A DNA stretch of 10,755 nucleotides from Hyphomicrobium sp. (GCA_030598645.1 JAUVPN010000060.1:1-10755), one strand, 5' to 3'. Counted from the first letter of the stretch, positions 1 to 6,580 are shown. The notes: generated by a model not told the origin, from the letters alone. Numbers and translations: made by a program.

Positions 1-1959
1 AGTATTGATGAAAATTTCGAAGGGGCGGCGGCGGCCGTCGCGCCTGATATCATTGATCGTGACGTATATGGCGTGATCGCTGCCCGGCCATTTGAGCTTG
101 TAAGTCTTGCCGGAAAGAACCGGTTCGCGCTCAAGCGGCTTTGCCATGTAAACAACGTCTGCGCTCTCGCCGGGCGGCGCGGCGGCAACCCGTTGAGTGC
201 GCTCTTCTTCCGCTGGTGTGCTTGGCATTGGTGACGCTGCGGTCACCGGCTTGAGCACTGCGCCGGTCACGGGATTTGGACGATAAGTTGTGCAACCTTT
301 TAGGCTGAGCGCGTGCGCCTCTAGGTAAACGTCCTTGAAAGCTTCGAAAGTTATATTCTGCGGACAGTTGATCGTCTTGGAGATAGCGCTATCGACATGC
401 GGCTGCATTGCCGCTTGCATTACCAAGTGCTCGCCGGGTGAAAGATCGCCGGCATTGACGAACGTTTCGGGAAGCCGTGCGGTTGCACCAAACTGCCGAC
501 GGAATAGCGCGTACGCGTAGTCTTCCACCATCTCCTCGTGCGTCGCGCTGCCTTCGCCGAGGACACGGCGCCGGTGAATGAAGTCGAACACGGGCTCGAT
601 GCCGCTCGACACGTTGCCGGCGAGCAGTGAAGTCGTGCCCGTCGGCGCAATCGAGGTGAGGCAGCCATTGCGAATTCCGTTGCGGGCGATGGCGGCGCTC
701 ACGAGTGAGTCGAGTGCCGTGACATTGGGACTTTCAAGAAAGCGCTGAGAATCGAAGAGAGGGAAAGCACCTTTCTCAGCGGCGAGCTCTGAGCTCGAAA
801 GATAGGCGGCACGCTGTATTGCCGCCATCCAGCTACCGGCCAAGTCTGCTGCTTCGCGTGTTCCGTATCTCTTGCCCACAAAGATCAGCGCGTCCGCAAG
901 CCCCGTGACACCCAGTCCGATCCGGCGCTTGGCACTGGCCTCCTTGCGCTGCGCTTTAAGCGGATAATTCGAAATGTCGATGACGTTGTCGAGGAACCGC
1001 ACGGCCAGGCGCACGCGCTCTTCGAGCTTGGTCAAGTTAAGGATTGCCCGGTTGGTAAAAGGGTCTTCGATAAGCCGAGCAAGATTGATCGACCCAAGCA
1101 GGCAGGCGCCAAATGGCGGCAACGGTTGCTCACCGCATGGGTTGGTCGCTTGGATCTCCTCACAGTAGCGCAGATTGTTGCGCGCGTTGATACGATCGAT
1201 GAAGACGACGCCTGGCTCGGCAAAGTCATATGTGGAGCGCATGATTCGCTCCCACAGTGCGCGAGCTTGTAGCGTCCGGTACACTTTGCCGCCGAATACG
1301 AGGTCCCAGGACCGGTCGTCACGGACCGCATCAACAAATGCATCGGTCACCAGAACCGAAAGGTTGAAGTTTCTCAGCCGTGCTGGGTCCGATTTTGCCT
1401 CGACAAAAGCTTCTATGTCGGGATGGTCGCAGCGCAAGGTCGCCATCATTGCGCCGCGTCGATTCCCAGCCGACATGATGGTGCGGCACATCGAATTCCA
1501 AATGTCCATGAAGCTGACTGGACCCGAGGCGTCGGCGCCGATGCCTGCGACCTGCGCGCCCTTGGGTCTCAGTGTGGAGAAGTCATGCCCTATGCCACCG
1601 CCTTGCTGCATCGTAAGCGCAGCGTCCTTCACGCCATCGAAGATGGCGCCGAGGTCATCCTCGATTGTGCCGAGCACGAAGCAGTTGAAAAGCGTGACCG
1701 AGCGGCTCGTTCCGGCGCCAGCGAGAATGCGCCCCGCAGGCAAAAAACCGAAGTCGCTGATCGCGTCATAAAAGCGCTGAGCCCACCGCTCTCGAGCGCG
1801 CTTGCCGCCCTTCTCCGGCTTTGCCGCCGCACGAGCCACGCGCCATACCGTTTCGTCTAGGGTCTGATCGATTGGCCTGCCATCAGGCTCCTTGAAGCGG
1901 TATTTAAGGTCCCAGATTCGTTCAGAGATCGCTGGGAGAAGTGCGGGCTCGTTGTCCAT
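1..1959 (-). CDS. nrdJ: Class II (adenosylcobalamin-dependent) ribonucleotide reductase, 3' end cut by window edge
   Basis: It reduces ribonucleotides to deoxyribonucleotides using a radical generated from adenosylcobalamin, so it needs no oxygen and no separate radical subunit. The frame is open from the ATG at 1959 to base 1 (653 codons, no stop), so the C-terminus lies outside. Visible hallmarks are the active-site triad N273-P-C275-G-E277, with C275 as the expected thiyl-radical cysteine, and a probable redox pair C93 (in FNCFVLG) and C286 (in FGACLLGSINL). The spacing of these residues matches the well-studied Thermotoga enzyme. The motif APTGTTS lies further on. The visible end (from about residue 620, KTYKLKWPGSDHAIYVTI) looks like the start of the TSCPD domain found at the C-terminus of this family, so probably 100 or so residues are missing. 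The start fits an AGGA Shine-Dalgarno at 1970-1967, 7 bases upstream. The N-terminus begins close to the catalytic barrel, without the long N-terminal region I recall from the roughly 1200-residue rhizobial NrdJ. That comparison is from memory. Confidence 0.96.
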   Translation of the reverse strand, partial: MDNEPALLPAISERIWDLKYRFKEPDGRPIDQTLDETVWRVARAAAKPEKGGKRARERWAQRFYDAISDFGFLPAGRILAGAGTSRSVTLFNCFVLGTIEDDLGAIFDGVKDAALTMQQGGGIGHDFSTLRPKGAQVAGIGADASGPVSFMDIWNSMCRTIMSAGNRRGAMMATLRCDHPDIEAFVEAKSDPARLRNFNLSVLVTDAFVDAVRDDRSWDLVFGGKVYRTLQARALWERIMRSTYDFAEPGVVFIDRINARNNLRYCEEIQATNPCGEQPLPPFGACLLGSINLARLIEDPFTNRAILNLTKLEERVRLAVRFLDNVIDISNYPLKAQRKEASAKRRIGLGVTGLADALIFVGKRYGTREAADLAGSWMAAIQRAAYLSSSELAAEKGAFPLFDSQRFLESPNVTALDSLVSAAIARNGIRNGCLTSIAPTGTTSLLAGNVSSGIEPVFDFIHRRRVLGEGSATHEEMVEDYAYALFRRQFGATARLPETFVNAGDLSPGEHLVMQAAMQPHVDSAISKTINCPQNITFEAFKDVYLEAHALSLKGCTTYRPNPVTGAVLKPVTAASPMPSTPAEEERTQRVAAAPPGESADVVYMAKPLEREPVLSGKTYKLKWPGSDHAIYVTINDIRRDGRRRPFEIFINT

Positions 1960-1985
1960 GGGGACATCCTGCTTGCTAGACCCAT

Positions 1986-2014
1986 AATATAGGCCATAGC
2001 CTCCGTAGAGTCAA
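1986..2014 (-). promoter_or_regulatory. Near-consensus sigma70-type promoter of nrdJ
   Basis: On the minus strand TTGACT (2014-2009) is followed after exactly 17 bases by TATATT (1991-1986). These match the -35 and -10 consensus at 5 of 6 and 5 of 6 positions. Transcription would start near 1980, giving a leader of only about 20 bases before the nrdJ ATG. Promoters this close to consensus are unusual in alphaproteobacteria, so expression may be strong unless repressed. Seen in the sequence; function inferred. Confidence 0.7.
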
Positions 2015-2045
2015 CAAATGTTCTCCTTTTATTCCTTAATTGTTC
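2009..2045 (-). promoter_or_regulatory. Possible LexA-like direct repeats upstream of nrdJ
   Basis: The alphaproteobacterial LexA box is a direct repeat, GAAC-N7-GAAC (GTTC-N7-GTTC on the other strand). Reading the minus strand, bases 2045-2031 give GAAC-N7-GAAT (one mismatch). Bases 2023-2009 give GAAC-N7-GACT (two mismatches), the latter overlapping the -35 element. SOS control of a reductase gene would make biological sense, but both matches are imperfect and the region is AT-rich, so chance is a real alternative. Confidence 0.22.
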
Positions 2046-2186
2046 CTACTTTGAGGTGGTTTTCTAGCCGGATTTAATGTGGCAGCCGGACAGGCCGCAA
2101 GCGTCTGCGAGAGGGAAACACAATCCATATTGCTAAAAGGATGACGGCGTAGCGGCCGAGCTTTTGCCTAGTGATCATCGCTCTGC

Positions 2187-2203
2187 GCCCCAGGTTGTGG
2201 GGC
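2187..2203. repeat. Inverted repeat, 6-bp GC-rich stem
   Basis: GCCCCA and TGGGGC flank a 5-base loop (GGTTG). No T-tract follows on either strand, so it is not a standard intrinsic terminator. Its role is unknown. It could be an operator-type dyad or part of a structured leader of the downstream gene. Confidence 0.35.
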
Positions 2204-2328
2204 TATGGAAAGTTATTCAAGTGCATTCGGAGCAGAGCTTGGTGCGGGCACCAGAATCAGCATAGCGTCCACGTTGTCTCCCGGTTTTGGCAAAGTTAGC
2301 CACACTGCCTGCTGCGTGTTTCTGAGCG

Positions 2329-2344
2329 TCCGGCGCAAGCCGGA
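2329..2344. repeat. Inverted repeat forming a stem with a GCAA tetraloop
   Basis: TCCGGC-GCAA-GCCGGA is a perfect 6-bp GC-rich stem. In a plus-strand transcript it is closed by a GNRA-type tetraloop, an especially stable RNA loop class. It lies 72 bases before the ATG at 2416, so it may be part of that gene's leader RNA. No T-tract follows. Confidence 0.4.
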
Positions 2345-2353
2345 ACTCGCCCT

Positions 2354-2376
2354 AGTAAGAGGATGTGACGCTTACT
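2354..2376. repeat. Inverted repeat AGTAAG-N11-CTTACT
   Basis: Perfect 6-bp arms separated by 11 bases, 40 bases upstream of the secreted-protein start. Its position would suit a regulator-binding site near the promoter, but no regulator can be named. Arms of this length also occur by chance. Confidence 0.25.
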
Positions 2377-2415
2377 TCCGATGCTCAATAACTGGCAACA
2401 CTACTTCGAGGATTA

Positions 2416-2910
2416 ATGGCGATGGTCAAACGGCTTGCACGGCATCCCAATTTCACGGTCTGGGGCACGATCATGATCCTAGCCACGTTCTCATTCATCT
2501 TCATCCCATCTCCCGCGGTGCAAGCGCACACGATCTGCAAAACAGATATCTTCGGGACGAAGTATGACTGCCGACGGCATCGTCACTATCGCAAGGCACG
2601 CTCCAGAAGGAAAAGCGGAACACGTGTTTACGGATACACGAAACGCAACAAGTTGAAATGTCTGGGTACGGTGCGCGCTGTGGGCTCTCAATGGGTCGGG
2701 GCCGAAGGAGCAAAGACATCAGCCATCAAGGCATGGCGCGAGGTTGTCAGGTTCGACAGTGGCGAGAAGTTCAGTGATTGGGCCAATGCGAAAGACGTCA
2801 CTCAGGGTTGCTCACAGAGTTCGATTGGTGAGGTCATAGGTAAGGTTCTCTATCGCTGCGAGGTGACGGCCAAGCCTTGCAAGATGAGTCTGACAGGGGA
2901 CGGACGCTGA
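2416..2910 (+). CDS. Small secreted cysteine-containing protein, function unknown
   Basis: I cannot name this protein (164 residues). It has an N-terminal export signal: basic residues (K5, R6, R9), a hydrophobic stretch at about 13-33, and a likely cleavage after A37 (AVQA|H). Next comes a very basic segment (about 53-67, rich in R, K and H), then a more ordered C-terminal part at 82-155. That part contains AIKAWREVVRFDSGEKFSDWANAKDV and a Cys-rich end. I recall this pattern (AW…VR[FY]D.GE…D..NA.DV…C…YRCE…A.PC) from small periplasmic proteins of Hyphomicrobiales. Six cysteines (41, 52, 82, 132, 148, 155) could form disulfides after export. The best ribosome site, GAGGA at 2408-2412, is only 3 bases from the first ATG but 9 from a second in-frame ATG at 2422, so translation may start there (162 residues). 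A terminator follows. It is probably a single-gene transcript acting in the periplasm or outside the cell. Confidence 0.78.
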   Translation: MAMVKRLARHPNFTVWGTIMILATFSFIFIPSPAVQAHTICKTDIFGTKYDCRRHRHYRKARSRRKSGTRVYGYTKRNKLKCLGTVRAVGSQWVGAEGAKTSAIKAWREVVRFDSGEKFSDWANAKDVTQGCSQSSIGEVIGKVLYRCEVTAKPCKMSLTGDGR

Positions 2911-2946
2911 TCGCGGGCATCACGCACTCATTCAAGCGCAAAAGAT

Positions 2947-2976
2947 AACGCCCTGGCCGATGAGCTAGGGCGTTTT
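2947..2976. terminator. Bidirectional intrinsic terminator between convergent genes
   Basis: An 11-bp stem (2947-2957 with 2964-2974, one G-U pair in the plus-strand RNA) with a 6-base loop is followed by TTTT at 2973-2976 on the plus strand. On the minus strand the same stem is followed by a T-rich tract (TTATCTTTT, 2949-2941). It sits between the secreted-protein gene and the end of plsC and can serve both. Confidence 0.85.
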
Positions 2977-3004
2977 CACGTTGCAAGGAGCTGGATCGGG
3001 GGAG

Positions 3005-3775
3005 CTAGCTGCCATCTGAGGGGGGTGTCGCTACCCCTGTTGTGGGGATAGGTGGCGGGTCGGGCGCCTCTGAGGCTTCGGAAATCAGCCGATTGGAGGC
3101 ATCCTCAATGCGCTGCTGGAGCAGTGCGCGGAATTTCGCCCGCGGCAGCCCTGCTGGGATGGGTGTGAGGATCTCGACGATAATCGTGCCCGGATAGCGC
3201 CGCAGCGTCCGTCGTGGCCAATAGAGACCTGAGTTGAGCGCCATCGGAACGCAGGGCAGGCCCAGTCCCTCATAAAGAGCAACAGCGCCAGGCTTATAGT
3301 CCGGTAAGCTGCCGGGCATGCGCCGCGTGCCCTCCGGGAAAATCAGGATCTCGCGGCTGGCCGATGCGCGCTGTTTGGCGTCGCTGACAAGTTTGCGCAG
3401 TGCTGACGGGCCGCGTTCACGTCGTACAAACACGTGTTCGAACTTGCGAGAAAACCAGCCGTAGAAAGGAATGAGTGTGAGTTCCGCCTTCATCACGAGA
3501 GCAGGGTCGGAAAAAATCGGGATCAGCGCAAACGTATCCCAAGCCGATTGATGTTTGGAAGCAACGAGATAGGGAGCCTTGGGCAGCTTAGCGCGCCCAC
3601 GCACTTTGATGCGGGTTCCGACAATCCATTTTAACAGCCATAAGCAGGTGATGGCGTGGGCTTTGAGCCCCATCATTGCGTAGCGGCGCGGACCAAATAA
3701 AAGAAAAGAGCCAAGTACGACAAAGAGGACGGTCGTGACATAGAACACCGCCGCAAAGACAATTGAACGCAACAT
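3005..3775 (-). CDS. plsC: 1-acyl-sn-glycerol-3-phosphate acyltransferase (PlsC family)
   Basis: It transfers a fatty acyl chain to the sn-2 position of lysophosphatidic acid to make phosphatidic acid, the precursor of membrane phospholipids, at the inner membrane. From the chosen ATG at 3775 the protein has 256 residues, normal for the family. A hydrophobic N-terminal anchor covers about 5-28. The catalytic HX4D motif is H75-QSAW-D80, and the glycerol-phosphate-binding motif FPEGTR is at 146-151. A longer frame reaches 3835 but would overlap ydcF by 44 bases, whereas 3775 leaves a 16-base gap and starts MLRSIVF, as expected for an anchor. The tail after about residue 230 is Pro/Ser/Thr-rich and probably disordered. 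It is the last gene of the ftsE-ftsX-ydcF-plsC cluster. Acyl specificity cannot be read from the sequence, and related O-acyltransferases share these motifs. Confidence 0.93.
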   Translation of the reverse strand: MLRSIVFAAVFYVTTVLFVVLGSFLLFGPRRYAMMGLKAHAITCLWLLKWIVGTRIKVRGRAKLPKAPYLVASKHQSAWDTFALIPIFSDPALVMKAELTLIPFYGWFSRKFEHVFVRRERGPSALRKLVSDAKQRASASREILIFPEGTRRMPGSLPDYKPGAVALYEGLGLPCVPMALNSGLYWPRRTLRRYPGTIIVEILTPIPAGLPRAKFRALLQQRIEDASNRLISEASEAPDPPPIPTTGVATPPSDGS

Positions 3776-3791
3776 GTCATTAAACTCGCCG

Positions 3792-4439
3792 TCAAATTCC
3801 CGCCGGGCGCTCGCTCGGCATCTTGGCGAGTGCATTGCGCCCTCCTTGTCCCATCATCCGCGCCAGCGTCAAGTGGGCGGCGGTGCGCAGAAACTTCAAA
3901 TATTCGGCGAACAGTAAGCGGGTCGTTGCAGCGTGGAACCACCAGCCGCTTTCAGGAAAGGCCTTGGGTGAGACCGGATGTGGTATGAGGTGTGTTCCGG
4001 GCAGCGCCAGCGCCAACTCTGCCAAACTACGCGGCATGTGCCAGCTGGAGGTCACGACAATTAGCGTGTCGTAGCTGCGGGCCGCTGCCCACGATCGGGT
4101 CTCGCTGGCATTTCCTACCGTGTCATGAGCGAGGTAGCCAAGGTCGACGCAGCAGTCGAACTTCTGCTTGGGTAGTCCAGAGATTTTCAAGAGAGCTCGC
4201 TTGCCGGTGCGTGGGTTCACGCCAGATATGAGCATGCGTTCCGCGCGTCCCTCCTTGAGCAAGCGTGCGCCCTCTGTGATGCGTCCGCCCGGCCCAGTTA
4301 GCACAACGATACCTTGCGCGTGAGGATCTGCCGGCGCCGATCCACGCGTTACGACCGAGGCAAAAAGAATGAACCCAAGCACCAGAAGCGAGAGCGCGCT
4401 ACCTAACATCAGGATTATTATTCGCCGCAATCGGTTCAT
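3792..4439 (-). CDS. DUF218 (YdcF/ElyC/SanA-like) membrane protein
   Basis: A 215-residue protein with one N-terminal transmembrane segment (about 7-30, after basic R3, R5, R6), followed by a DUF218 domain facing the periplasm. Family features seen are the GIVVLTG strand at about 43, a GRITEGARLL helix, ERMLISG, the stretch YLAHDTVGNASET, and the IVVTSSWHMPRS segment. The end has WWFHAATTRLLFAEYLKFL, typical of the alphaproteobacterial members. E. coli relatives (SanA, ElyC) affect envelope integrity and peptidoglycan or enterobacterial common antigen metabolism. No enzymatic reaction is established for this branch. It lies 174 bases after ftsX and 16 before plsC; the plsC spacing suggests cotranscription. 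The ATG at 4439 has no obvious Shine-Dalgarno sequence, but the signal anchor begins immediately, so a later start is unlikely. Confidence 0.88.
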   Translation of the reverse strand: MNRLRRIIILMLGSALSLLVLGFILFASVVTRGSAPADPHAQGIVVLTGPGGRITEGARLLKEGRAERMLISGVNPRTGKRALLKISGLPKQKFDCCVDLGYLAHDTVGNASETRSWAAARSYDTLIVVTSSWHMPRSLAELALALPGTHLIPHPVSPKAFPESGWWFHAATTRLLFAEYLKFLRTAAHLTLARMMGQGGRNALAKMPSERPAGI

Positions 4440-4498
4440 AGAATTTTCGATCGCTGCTTTGTCTCCAAGAGACGTTCAATCTGCGCCTGCGAGCTCAA

Positions 4499-4528
4499 TC
4501 ACAATATCTTATTTGGCCACTATTGTGA
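4499..4528. promoter_or_regulatory. Perfect 8-bp dyad in the ftsX-ydcF gap (possible operator)
   Basis: TCACAATA (4499-4506) and TATTGTGA (4521-4528) are exact inverted repeats around a 14-base centre. The stem is AT-rich and has no following T-tract, so a terminator is unlikely. On the minus strand it overlaps a weak promoter-like pair, TTGGTC (4532-4527) and GATATT (4508-4503), with an 18-base spacer. It could be a regulator-binding site for a separate ydcF-plsC promoter. The regulator is unknown: the half-sites are oriented opposite to a CRP or FNR site. Confidence 0.4.
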
Positions 4529-4613
4529 CCAAGCCAGGCGTTCAATTGTCGCCACAACGCGGGCTGTGCGGCGCTAAGGCCGACTCTACAGGCATCGTCT
4601 CGGCAGTGAGCCA

Positions 4614-5729
4614 CTATGGTTTGCTGTTGAGAATGCGGAACACGCCAAACCGTGAGGTCAACATGCATAGCGCCGCAATGGCAATGACCATGGCGCCCAA
4701 GAGCGCATAGCCCGTAGCGTCGAGACCACCGGTCCCGATTAGGCGTTTCATTTCGGCACCGGTGACGGTGGCCCCGCCGAGAAGCCGCATAGCCGTAGGC
4801 ATGGTGATAAAGACGGCCATTGCGCACCCGGCGCCGACAAGCCCTGCACGAATGCCTAGTTGCAAAAAGTGCTTTTCAAATTCTCGCGCAATGTAGCCGT
4901 CGGTGGCGCCTACAAAGTGCAACACCTCAACGATCTCTCGGTTCGACGCCATGGAGCTGCGTGTGGCCGAGACAATGATGGCAATTGTCGCTGCGGCGAC
5001 GAGCAGAAGAATAGCGAGGCCTCCTAGCGCAAACGAGCGCGTCACTGTTCTAATCTGGCGCTGCCAATGGCGATGGTCATCCAGTGCCACACCTGTGAAC
5101 TTATTGCTGAGTTCGGTTCTGAGCGCTTCAATATCGGGGGGTGAGCCCCGGTCGATCTCGATCGCTACAAGGCGGGGAAGGGGCAGAGAAGTCCACGCGT
5201 CGGATTGGCCGAGCCAAGGTTCCAAAAGCGCTGCTGAGTCTTCCAAGCTCACAGGGTTAGCGCTGCTGATGCCGGCCTGACTCTCAAGAAACGCCTCGAC
5301 CTCCTTCAGCGTCTTTTCCGTATCAACATTTTCCTGAGGTTCGATCTGGATTGTTACCTCGCTAGCAACGTCTTTGAGCCATGCGGTCGCCGATTGGTTG
5401 ATCATGTATACGGCGCCAGCCGTGAGGCAGGCTAGGAAGCACATGATCGAAATAACGAGTGTCAGTGAACGGCCGGTGACTGAGTCGCGCGGCACGACCG
5501 GCGCTTGCTTCTGTTCGCCTGCGCCATGCTGCTCGCGTGTGGGTGTATGGATGCCCGCACGCTGAGTTGCTTCCAGCCTGGAACCAAGGGTCGGTGTCTG
5601 CCCATGATCGTAGCCCTGCCCGCGCACGTCGGTGCCCGTTGCCCCATCCTCGTACTGGTCGAAGTTTGCCGCCGATGGCGACGAGCCATGACCTCGCCGC
5701 CCACCAGTTCTGTCATACGATCCGGACAT
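4614..5729 (-). CDS. ftsX: Cell division protein FtsX (ABC-transporter-like permease subunit)
   Basis: FtsX forms a membrane complex with FtsE at the septum. In the systems studied it passes ATP-driven conformational change to periplasmic peptidoglycan hydrolase activators rather than transporting a substrate. From the ATG at 5729 it has 371 residues. The first membrane segment is at about 88-109, then a periplasmic domain of roughly 125 residues (with NVDTEKTLKEVEAFL), then three more membrane segments near the C-terminus. The cytoplasmic loop contains ASNREIVEVLHFVGATDGYIAREF, a conserved FtsX signature (GA.D.YI). The chosen start overlaps the ftsE stop by 17 bases, which suggests translational coupling. 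A longer frame to 5795 would overlap ftsE by 83 bases and is less likely. The 87-residue hydrophilic N-terminal tail, rich in G, Q, R, S and T, looks disordered and is unusually long. Confidence 0.92.
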   Translation of the reverse strand: MSGSYDRTGGRRGHGSSPSAANFDQYEDGATGTDVRGQGYDHGQTPTLGSRLEATQRAGIHTPTREQHGAGEQKQAPVVPRDSVTGRSLTLVISIMCFLACLTAGAVYMINQSATAWLKDVASEVTIQIEPQENVDTEKTLKEVEAFLESQAGISSANPVSLEDSAALLEPWLGQSDAWTSLPLPRLVAIEIDRGSPPDIEALRTELSNKFTGVALDDHRHWQRQIRTVTRSFALGGLAILLLVAAATIAIIVSATRSSMASNREIVEVLHFVGATDGYIAREFEKHFLQLGIRAGLVGAGCAMAVFITMPTAMRLLGGATVTGAEMKRLIGTGGLDATGYALLGAMVIAIAALCMLTSRFGVFRILNSKP

Positions 5730-6369
5730 GGCCCTCGTGCAGCTCCAAGCGCGGCGCTTTGAATTGCCGCATGAGTTGATGATCGTGGGTGGCAATCAGC
5801 ACAGATGTGCCGAGGCGATTAAGCTCAATGAAAAGGCGGAGTAACCGCCGCGCCATTTGTGGGTCGACGTTGCCAGTCGGCTCATCGGCGAGCAGCAATT
5901 CCGGCTTGCCAATCACCGCGCGCGCAATAGCCGCGCGTTGCTTCTCTCCGCCTGATAGGGTTGAGGGATAGGCGTGCATGCGGTCGCCGAGGCCGACCCA
6001 TTGCAACAGATCTGTCACGTCCTCCTTATAATCCGAAATGCGTTTTCCTACGACCCGGAGGGGCAGTGCGACGTTCTCCCATGTCGTTAGGTGATCGAGC
6101 AGGCGAAAGTCCTGGAACACAATGCCGATGCGCCGGCGCAGCTGCGCGCGCTTTGCGGTCGATATGCGGCTAACATCCTGATTGAAGAGATGTATATTAC
6201 CGCTTGTTGGATGTAATGACATGAATAGAAGTCGCAAAAGCGAACTCTTGCCGGCGCCTGCCGGGCCGGTAAGAAAGTGGAACGAACCCGGCCGCACATG
6301 GAAATCAACCTCGGAGAGCACGTCGTGCCCCCGGTCGTAGGCCAGGGCTAAGTTCGATAGTCGAATCAC
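5713..6369 (-). CDS. ftsE: Cell division ATP-binding protein FtsE
   Basis: Cytoplasmic ATPase of the FtsEX complex, which links the divisome to peptidoglycan hydrolysis. All nucleotide-binding motifs are present in its 218 residues: Walker A GPAGAGKSS (35-43), Q-loop Q86 in VFQDFRLL, ABC signature LSGGEKQR (138-145), Walker B LLLADEP with E163, D-loop D169 and switch histidine H195 (ATHD). The stretch after the Q-loop (DHLTTWENVALPL) is characteristic of FtsE. The start is GTG at 6369, with an AGG-containing Shine-Dalgarno (CAGG) about 9 bases upstream. The protein then starts MIRLSNLALAY, as usual for the family. It is the first gene of the minus-strand cluster, divergent from hpt across 211 bases. 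Confidence 0.95.
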   Translation of the reverse strand: MIRLSNLALAYDRGHDVLSEVDFHVRPGSFHFLTGPAGAGKSSLLRLLFMSLHPTSGNIHLFNQDVSRISTAKRAQLRRRIGIVFQDFRLLDHLTTWENVALPLRVVGKRISDYKEDVTDLLQWVGLGDRMHAYPSTLSGGEKQRAAIARAVIGKPELLLADEPTGNVDPQMARRLLRLFIELNRLGTSVLIATHDHQLMRQFKAPRLELHEGHVRIV

Positions 6370-6468
6370 AAGTTTTGGCCTGTGGTTGGTGCCTGAAGCA
6401 GAAGACGCCCTTTACGCCCTCGTGCGATGCGAGAAGCGAAACAAATCGATTACGAATGTGGCAGGTTC

Positions 6469-6488
6469 GTGTGCACGAGGGTGTGCAC
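6469..6488. repeat. Tandem GTGTGCAC repeat in the divergent ftsE-hpt region
   Basis: The 8-mer GTGTGCAC occurs at 6469-6476 and again at 6481-6488, a 12-base period with GAGG between. Each copy contains the palindrome GTGCAC, and the first is also the core of TCGTG-TG-CACGA. Lying between two divergent genes it could be a paired regulator site, but no regulator is identifiable. No convincing promoter could be placed for either gene. Confidence 0.3.
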
Positions 6489-6580
6489 AACCCAGGGATA
6501 GTAAGGAAGCCTTGCGGCAGAGTTGCAATGTCCTGATATCTTGGCCCACTAGAAGGGCGAAAAGGAAGCTGGATAAGACT

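Larger units (their letters stand above)
1960..2415. other. Intergenic region between nrdJ and the small secreted-protein gene
   Basis: This is the longest stretch without a gene I can support. It contains the nrdJ promoter near its left end, an AT-rich patch at 2015-2080, and then several short inverted repeats (2187-2203, 2329-2344, 2354-2376) listed separately. A frame is open from 2205 to 2567 on the plus strand, but its product resembles nothing I know and it overlaps the better-supported gene at 2416 in another frame. I see no tRNA and no recognisable riboswitch consensus, including the cobalamin one. Confidence 0.6.

Noticed and set aside
1175..1771. Long plus-strand open frame of 198 codons
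   Set aside because: It is antisense to nrdJ, whose translation shows continuous family motifs. The frame has no recognisable domain and arises from GC-rich codon bias.
1960..2415. Cobalamin riboswitch near the B12-dependent reductase gene
   Set aside because: No match to the conserved B12-box consensus was seen on either strand, and the inferred nrdJ leader is only about 20 bases.
2205..2567. Plus-strand open frame of 120 codons in the nrdJ-side intergenic region
   Set aside because: The product has no recognisable features and its last 150 bases overlap the signal-peptide-bearing gene at 2416 in a different frame.
3776..3835. Upstream extension of plsC to 3835
   Set aside because: It would overlap ydcF by 44 bases and add a polar 20-residue segment ahead of the membrane anchor.
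6386..6580. Upstream extension of hpt by 65 codons
   Set aside because: The extra residues are not part of the family and would run through the divergent control region of ftsE.
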